Source: Nitriliruptoraceae bacterium
GTDB taxonomy: Bacteria > Actinomycetota > Nitriliruptoria > Nitriliruptorales > Nitriliruptoraceae
Direction: 5' to 3'
Assembly: GCA_007125475.1 (NCBI GenBank)
Contig: SLDB01000183.1
Location: forward strand, 1 to 9,958
Length of the DNA: 9,958 nt
The notes below the pieces were generated by a model. It saw only the letters and a program-made list of their open reading frames with translations. It did no database searches and had not been told where the DNA came from. The translations under genes and the position numbers were made by a program. Below, in pieces: positions 6,073 to 9,958 of this stretch (position 1 is the stretch's first letter; every line of letters begins with the position of its first letter).

Positions 6073-6101
6073 GCGCTGCGCGTGGCATCGACACGCGGCG
6101 C
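6073..6101. repeat. Inverted repeat in the lipoprotein-aceE divergent region
   Basis: CGCGTG at 6079-6084 pairs with CACGCG at 6092-6097 across 7 bases. The pairing extends by GCGC (6073-6076) with GCGC (6098-6101) if two bases bulge. It lies about 20-45 bases upstream of the candidate aceE -10 and could be a regulator site. Such palindromes are common in GC-rich DNA. Confidence 0.25.
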
Positions 6102-6120
6102 GGCCGGGGACCGGAGCGGT

Positions 6121-6126
6121 TACCGT
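6121..6126 (+). promoter_or_regulatory. Candidate -10 element of aceE
   Basis: TACCGT, followed by G, fits TANNNT and would give a leader of about 80 bases before the GTG start at 6212. The same TACCGTG string is at the equivalent place before the cold-shock gene (9591-9597). No recognisable -35 is visible. Confidence 0.28.
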
Positions 6127-6196
6127 GCCGGACCCGCCCGTCACCGTGGAACCCATGGGGCGGGGTCGCCAGGCGGTCACCGCCGCCGTCGTGTCC

Positions 6197-6202
6197 AGGA
6201 GG
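6197..6202 (+). promoter_or_regulatory. Consensus Shine-Dalgarno that fixes the aceE start
   Basis: A perfect AGGAGG lies 9 bases before GTG 6212 and 18 bases before the ATG at 6221. The GTG is therefore the likely start, and the in-frame upstream extension to 6125 is not translated. Confidence 0.7.
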
Positions 6203-6211
6203 CCACCCCTC

Positions 6212-8974
6212 GTGACGGAGATGCGTGAACAGCACGGCACCGCCGAGCGCCCGTTGATCACCGACGGGTTCCCGGCGCAGTACCCCGACGTGGACGAGGT
6301 CGAGACCCGTGAGTGGCTCGAGTCCTTCGACGCCGTCGTCGGCGAGCGTGGCAAGACGCGCGGGCGCTTCCTGCTGCTGAAGATGCTCGAACGAGCCCGT
6401 CAGCAGAACATCGGGGTCCCCTCGCTCACGACGACCGACTACATCAACACCATCCCGCCCGAGCGTGAGCCCGCCTTCCCCGGCGACGAGGACGTCGAGC
6501 GCCGCATCCGCCACCACATCCGGTGGAACGCCGCGGTGATGGTGCACCGCACCAACGTCGAGCGCGGCACCGGCGGCCACATCGGGAGCTACGCCTCGGC
6601 GGCGTCGTTGTACGAGGTCGGGTTCAACCACTTCTTCCGCGGCAAGGACCACCCCGGCGGCGGTGACCAGGTGTACTTCCAGGGGCACGCCTCGCCGGGG
6701 ATCTACGCCCGCGCCTTCCTCGAGGGACGCCTCGACGAGGAGCAACTCGACCGGTTCCGTGCCGAGGTGGAGCCCGGCGGGCTCTCCAGCTACCCGCACC
6801 CGCGGCTGATGCCCGGGTTCTGGGAGTTCCCGACCGTCTCGATGGGGTTGGGCGCGATCCACGCCATCTACCAGGCGCGGTTCAACCGCTACCTGCACAA
6901 CCGCGGGTTCACCGACACCTCCGATCAGCACGTGTGGTTCTTCGGCGGGGATGGTGAGACCGCCGAGCCCGAGACGTTGGGGGCGCTCGGGGTCGCCAGC
7001 CGTGAGGAGCTCGACAACCTCACGTTCGTGATCAACTGCAACCTGCAGCAGCTCGACGGACCGGTCCGCGGCAACGGCAAGATCATCCAGGAGCTCGAGG
7101 GCCAGTTCCGCGGCGCCGGCTGGAACGTCGTCAAGGTGCTGTGGGGCCGGCAGTGGGACGACCTGCTGGCGCGCGACGTCGACGGCCTGTTGATCAACCG
7201 CATGAACGAGGTCCCCGACGGCCAGATGCAGACGTTCCCGGCGCGTGGGGCCGAGTACATCCGCGACCACTTCTTCGGCGGCGGCGACCCGCGGCTCAAG
7301 GAGCTGTTCGCCGACCTCACCCTGGAGGACATCTCGAAGCTGACCCGCGGCGGTCACGACTACCGCAAGGTGTACGCCGCGTTCCAGGCGGCGACGCGCA
7401 CCACCGGTGCGCCGACGGTGATCCTGGCCCAGACCGTGAAGGGGTGGACGTTGGGGCCGGACTTCGAGGCCCGCAACGCGGTCCACCAGATGAAGAAGAT
7501 CTCCTCCGAGGCGCTGAAGACGTTCCGTGACCGCCTCGACCTCGACATCAGCGACGAACAGCTCGAGGGGGACCTGCCGCCGTACGTCCACCCGGGTGAC
7601 GACTCCCCGGAGGTCGAGTACATCCACGAGCGGCGCCGGGAGCTCGGCGGCTCCGTCCCGGAGCGCCGGGTGTCGTTCACCGCCCCGAAGCTCCCCGAGC
7701 GGGGGGCGTTCCAGGCGCTGAAGGAGGGCTCGGGATCGCAGCCGGTGGCGACGACGATGGCGCTGGTACGGGTGTTCAAGGACCTGCTGCGCAGCGAGGG
7801 ATTCGGTGACCGCATCGTCCCGATCGTCCCGGACGAGGCCCGGACCTTCGGGATGGACTCGTGGTTCCCGACGGCGAAGATCTACGACCACCACGGCCAG
7901 ACCTACGAGCCGGTCGATCAGGAGCTGCTGCTCTCCTACAAGCAGGCCCGTGACGGCCAGATCATCCACGAAGGGATCACCGAGGCCGGCTCGGCCGGGA
8001 CGTTCCACGCGGCCGGGACGAGCTACGCCACGCACGGTGAACCGATGATCCCGGTGTACATCTTCTACTCGATGTTCGGGTTCCAGCGCACCGGCGACTC
8101 GTTCTGGTCCGCCGCCGACCAGCGCACCCGCGGCTTCCTCATCGGTGCCACCGCCGGTGGGACCACCCTCAACGGCGAGGGCCTGCAGCACCAGGACCGG
8201 CACTCGCTGCTCATCGCCCAGACGAACCCGGCCGTGGAGGCCTACGACCCGTCGTTCGCCTACGAGTTGGCGGTGCTCATCGAGCACGGGCTGCACCGGA
8301 TGTACGCCAGCAACGACGGTGCCGGTGAGGACGTGATGTTCTACCTCACCGTGTACAACGAACCGACGGTGCAGCCGGCGATGCCCGAGCACGTCGACGA
8401 CCAGATGATCATCGACGGCCTGTACCGCTACGCCGAAGCCTCCGGTGACGGACACCCCGCCCAGATCCTGGCCTCCGGGGTGATGATCAACGAGGCGTTG
8501 CGGGCCCAGCAGCTGCTGGCCGACGACTGGGCGGTGAGCGCCGACGTCTGGTCGGCCCCCGGCTGGAACCGGCTGCTGCGCGACGGCGCCGCCGTGGAGT
8601 CGTGGAACCGCACCAACGCCCAGGCCGAGCCGCGCACCCCGCTGGTCACCCGCCTCCTGGAGGGAACCGAGGGTCCGTACGTCGCGGTGAGCGACTGGAT
8701 GCGCGCGACGCCGTTCCAGATCGCCGACTGGATCCCGGGTCCGTTCGCGGTGCTCGGTACCGACGGGTTCGGCCGGTCCGACACCCGCGAGAAGCTGCGG
8801 CGCTTCCACCGCGTCGACGCCGAGTCGATCGCGTACTGCGTGCTGGCGGAGTTGGTGAAGGCCGGCGAGCTCGACGACGAGGTGCTGCCCCGGGCGATGG
8901 ATGCCTACGCCCTGAACTTCGACAAGATCCCGTTCTTCGGTCAGCCCCACCGCACCGACGACCCCACCCAGTGA
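6212..8974 (+). CDS. aceE: Pyruvate dehydrogenase E1 component, homodimeric type
   Basis: AceE is the thiamine-diphosphate E1 subunit of the pyruvate dehydrogenase complex. It decarboxylates pyruvate and reductively acetylates the lipoyl domain of E2, feeding acetyl-CoA to the citric acid cycle. The 920 residues match the single-chain E1 of actinobacteria and enteric bacteria, not the split alpha/beta form. The thiamine-diphosphate motif begins with GDGE (246-249) and reaches INCNLQQLDG (274-283). GGHD (380-383) supplies the His382 loop equivalent to E. coli His407. DEARTFGM, HEGITEAG (with the likely catalytic glutamate Glu591), YYSMFGFQR-like and LNGEGLQHQD segments follow, and the C-terminal domain holds VLGTDGFGRSD. 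No E2 or E3 gene is adjacent, as is usual where aceE stands alone. The gene is intact, with even codon use. It is followed by osmC after 117 bases. Confidence 0.97.
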   Translation: MTEMREQHGTAERPLITDGFPAQYPDVDEVETREWLESFDAVVGERGKTRGRFLLLKMLERARQQNIGVPSLTTTDYINTIPPEREPAFPGDEDVERRIRHHIRWNAAVMVHRTNVERGTGGHIGSYASAASLYEVGFNHFFRGKDHPGGGDQVYFQGHASPGIYARAFLEGRLDEEQLDRFRAEVEPGGLSSYPHPRLMPGFWEFPTVSMGLGAIHAIYQARFNRYLHNRGFTDTSDQHVWFFGGDGETAEPETLGALGVASREELDNLTFVINCNLQQLDGPVRGNGKIIQELEGQFRGAGWNVVKVLWGRQWDDLLARDVDGLLINRMNEVPDGQMQTFPARGAEYIRDHFFGGGDPRLKELFADLTLEDISKLTRGGHDYRKVYAAFQAATRTTGAPTVILAQTVKGWTLGPDFEARNAVHQMKKISSEALKTFRDRLDLDISDEQLEGDLPPYVHPGDDSPEVEYIHERRRELGGSVPERRVSFTAPKLPERGAFQALKEGSGSQPVATTMALVRVFKDLLRSEGFGDRIVPIVPDEARTFGMDSWFPTAKIYDHHGQTYEPVDQELLLSYKQARDGQIIHEGITEAGSAGTFHAAGTSYATHGEPMIPVYIFYSMFGFQRTGDSFWSAADQRTRGFLIGATAGGTTLNGEGLQHQDRHSLLIAQTNPAVEAYDPSFAYELAVLIEHGLHRMYASNDGAGEDVMFYLTVYNEPTVQPAMPEHVDDQMIIDGLYRYAEASGDGHPAQILASGVMINEALRAQQLLADDWAVSADVWSAPGWNRLLRDGAAVESWNRTNAQAEPRTPLVTRLLEGTEGPYVAVSDWMRATPFQIADWIPGPFAVLGTDGFGRSDTREKLRRFHRVDAESIAYCVLAELVKAGELDDEVLPRAMDAYALNFDKIPFFGQPHRTDDPTQ

Positions 8975-9047
8975 GGCAAGTAGGGTGAGGGCTGCACCCG
9001 GCGACGGTGCGACGGGCACCGGCCCGACGATGTGAACACGATATGTC

Positions 9048-9072
9048 CGTCGACGTGGACGTCGACGTGGAC
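9048..9072. repeat. 20-bp palindrome and 12-bp tandem repeat before the OsmC gene
   Basis: GTCGACGTGGAC occurs twice in tandem (9049-9060, 9061-9072). Within it, CGTCGACGT (9048-9056) and ACGTCGACG (9059-9067) form 9-bp arms around GG. The palindrome ends about 25 bases before the OsmC start. It could be an operator or a leader hairpin near the ribosome site. It does not resemble the AT-rich sites of OhrR. Confidence 0.4.
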
Positions 9073-9091
9073 GACGACGAGAGGACGAACG

Positions 9092-9520
9092 GTGACGACC
9101 AGGACCTCATCGGCAAAGTGGAACGGTGACCTCAAGAGCGGCACGGGTCAGGTGACGGTCGGCGACGACGTCTTCACCGGCTCGTACTCGTTCGTCTCCC
9201 GCTTCGAGGAGGGGGACGGCACGAACCCGGAGGAGCTCATCGCCGCCGCGCATGCCGCGTGCTTCTCGATGGCGTTCTCGGGCCAGCTGGCCACCGCCGG
9301 TCACGAGCCGACCTCGATCCGGACCGAGGCGACCGTCCACCTCGAGAAGGTCGACGACAAGCCGACGGTGACCCGGATCGTGCTGCACACCGTCGCCGAG
9401 GTCCCCGGGATCGACGAGGCGACGTTCCAGGAGAAGGCCGAGACCGCGAAGGCGGGGTGCCCGATCTCACGTCTGCTGGCCGCCGCCGAGATCGAGTTGC
9501 AGGCCGAGCTGAAGTCCTGA
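9092..9520 (+). CDS. osmC: OsmC/Ohr-family thiol peroxidase-like protein, OsmC type
   Basis: The OsmC family consists of cytoplasmic homodimers that reduce organic hydroperoxides with a reactive cysteine pair. The 142 residues are the standard length. The pair is Cys57 in AAHAACFSMAF and Cys123 in AKAGCPISRLL. Arg37 in VSRFEEG and Glu47/Glu48 in NPEELIAAAH fit the family's catalytic Arg and Glu. The NPEELIAAAHAACF form and the AGCPISRLL ending are typical of OsmC, not Ohr. Start GTG 9092 has GAGAGGA about 7 bases upstream. The frame is open to 9032, but that extension is low-complexity Thr/Trp codons from a tandem repeat. Lying 117 bases after aceE and before a cold-shock gene, it may have its own promoter and respond to stress. 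Reading through from aceE is also possible. Confidence 0.92.
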   Translation: MTTRTSSAKWNGDLKSGTGQVTVGDDVFTGSYSFVSRFEEGDGTNPEELIAAAHAACFSMAFSGQLATAGHEPTSIRTEATVHLEKVDDKPTVTRIVLHTVAEVPGIDEATFQEKAETAKAGCPISRLLAAAEIELQAELKS

Positions 9521-9534
9521 CCCGTCCCGCCCCC

Positions 9535-9565
9535 GCCGGTCCCCGGTGATCCGTCGGTGACCGGC
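9535..9565 (+). terminator. Probable hairpin terminator after the OsmC gene
   Basis: GCCGGTC (9535-9541) pairs with GACCGGC (9559-9565) over a 17-base loop, in which CGG/CCG (9544-9546, 9551-9553) can pair further. It begins 15 bases after the OsmC stop codon. There is no T-run, so it is a modest candidate. Confidence 0.4.
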
Positions 9566-9589
9566 AGGTCGCGATGTGGCCTGGGCTCG

Positions 9590-9632
9590 GTACCGTGTGC
9601 CGCGTCAGAACGGGCGGAACGTCGCCCGGTAC
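9590..9632 (+). promoter_or_regulatory. Structured leader or operator upstream of the cold-shock gene
   Basis: GTACC (9590-9594) pairs with GGTAC (9628-9632). Inside, GGGCG (9612-9616) pairs with CGCCC (9623-9627) around GAACGT, so the two stems stack. The outer left arm contains TACCGT (9591-9596), a possible -10. If so, the outer palindrome is DNA-level. If transcription starts earlier, it would fold in the RNA. Long structured leaders are known for cold-shock genes. Confidence 0.3.
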
Positions 9633-9689
9633 GCCAGGTCGGAGCGTGGCGGTCCCCGCTCCTCCGGCCATCACGGAAGACGCATCACC

Positions 9690-9893
9690 ATGCCAAGCGG
9701 CACCGTCAAGTGGTTCAACGCGGACAAGGGCTACGGATTCATCCAGCCCGATGACGGAGGGGAGGACCTCTTCGTGCACTTCTCCGCGATCAACGCCGAT
9801 GGGTACAAGACCCTCGACGACGGCCAGGCGGTCACCTTCGAGGTGACCCAGGGCCAGAAGGGCCCCCAGGCCTCGGACGTCACCGCCGTGTGA
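9690..9893 (+). CDS. Cold-shock domain protein of the CspA family
   Basis: A 67-residue single cold-shock domain, a five-stranded barrel that binds single-stranded RNA and DNA and acts as an RNA chaperone. The two nucleic-acid motifs are intact: RNP1 as KGYGFI (13-18) and RNP2 as LFVHF (27-31), with Trp8 and Phe9 of VKWFN and a closing GPQASDV. ATG 9690 is chosen because the conserved domain begins at once, and a GGAAGA lies 9 bases upstream. Open frames reaching further left add unrelated sequence. A long leader from about 9600 and a very strong terminator suggest a monocistronic message. The family name is certain. Whether it is cold-induced or constitutive cannot be told from the sequence, so I give no numbered symbol. 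Confidence 0.95.
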   Translation: MPSGTVKWFNADKGYGFIQPDDGGEDLFVHFSAINADGYKTLDDGQAVTFEVTQGQKGPQASDVTAV

Positions 9894-9913
9894 CGCCGGC
9901 ACCCTTCAGCATG

Positions 9914-9951
9914 ACGCGTCCGGCCGGGCCTTCGGGCCCGGCCGGACGCGT
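9914..9951 (+). terminator. Very strong terminator with UUCG tetraloop after the cold-shock gene
   Basis: A 17-bp perfect stem, 9914-9930 with 9935-9951, is closed by C(UUCG)G, an exceptionally stable tetraloop. It begins 20 bases after the csp stop codon. No T-run follows, which is common for actinobacterial hairpin terminators. It is symmetric enough to stop transcription from the right as well. Confidence 0.85.
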
Positions 9952-9958
9952 ACCGGCA

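Noticed and set aside
6125..6211. Earlier start for AceE at 6125
   Set aside because: A perfect AGGAGG lies 9 bases before GTG 6212, and the extra residues do not resemble the family.
5663..9019. A 1118-codon open frame on the minus strand, antisense to aceE
   Set aside because: It is a shadow of aceE in GC-rich DNA. The translation is low-complexity Val/Arg/Leu/Gly with no domain, while aceE on the other strand is a full, recognisable enzyme.
8994..9020. Terminator hairpin after aceE from GCACC/GGTGC repeats
   Set aside because: The 5-bp arms compete with each other (8994-8998, 9006-9010, 9016-9020) and there is no T-run, so pairing is ambiguous and weak.
9032..9091. Earlier start for the OsmC protein
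   Set aside because: The added 20 residues come from the tandem repeat as Thr/Trp/Ser codons, while GTG 9092 has a good ribosome site and gives the usual family length.

Overview
The window is a dense, very GC-rich stretch of bacterial chromosome whose codons strongly favour G or C at the third position. The gene families point to a high-GC actinobacterium: a homodimeric-type pyruvate dehydrogenase E1, a Streptomyces-type valine/leucine dehydrogenase, GTG starts, and several starts that look leaderless. Class and genus cannot be fixed from the sequence. I see no tRNA, rRNA, CRISPR array, insertion sequence, phage gene or toxin-antitoxin pair. This reads as a core metabolic region, not an accessory island. 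No stretch over about 170 bases lacks a gene.

Layout from left to right. The N-terminal homocysteine-binding part of a cobalamin methionine synthase runs leftward off the edge (1-1007, minus). Diverging from it, a small unknown gene (1152-1571) overlaps purM (1568-2650) by a GTGA junction. Converging on purM is a valine/leucine-type dehydrogenase (2660-3730, minus). Diverging from that is a 269-residue protein of unknown function (3821-4630). It converges on a threonine/serine ammonia-lyase (4649-5659, minus), and a 12-bp hairpin there contains both stop codons. A small lipoprotein gene (5656-6042, minus) lies just upstream of the ammonia-lyase and is joined to it by a second GTGA overlap. 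Diverging from the lipoprotein are aceE (6212-8974), an OsmC-family gene (9092-9520) and a cold-shock protein gene (9690-9893). The cold-shock gene is closed by a 17-bp C(UUCG)G terminator.

Several genes meet around 2-oxo acids and amino acids. The dehydrogenase yields branched-chain 2-oxo acids, the ammonia-lyase yields 2-oxobutyrate or pyruvate, AceE consumes pyruvate, and MetH makes methionine. They do not form one operon, because strands alternate and hairpins separate them. I regard any shared role as weak inference.

I found no convincing new multi-gene system. The points most worth a second look are the hairpin holding two convergent stop codons, perfect 11-bp inverted repeats in two divergent intergenic regions, a run of probable leaderless starts, two unknown proteins translationally coupled to metabolic enzymes, and a palindrome before the OsmC gene.
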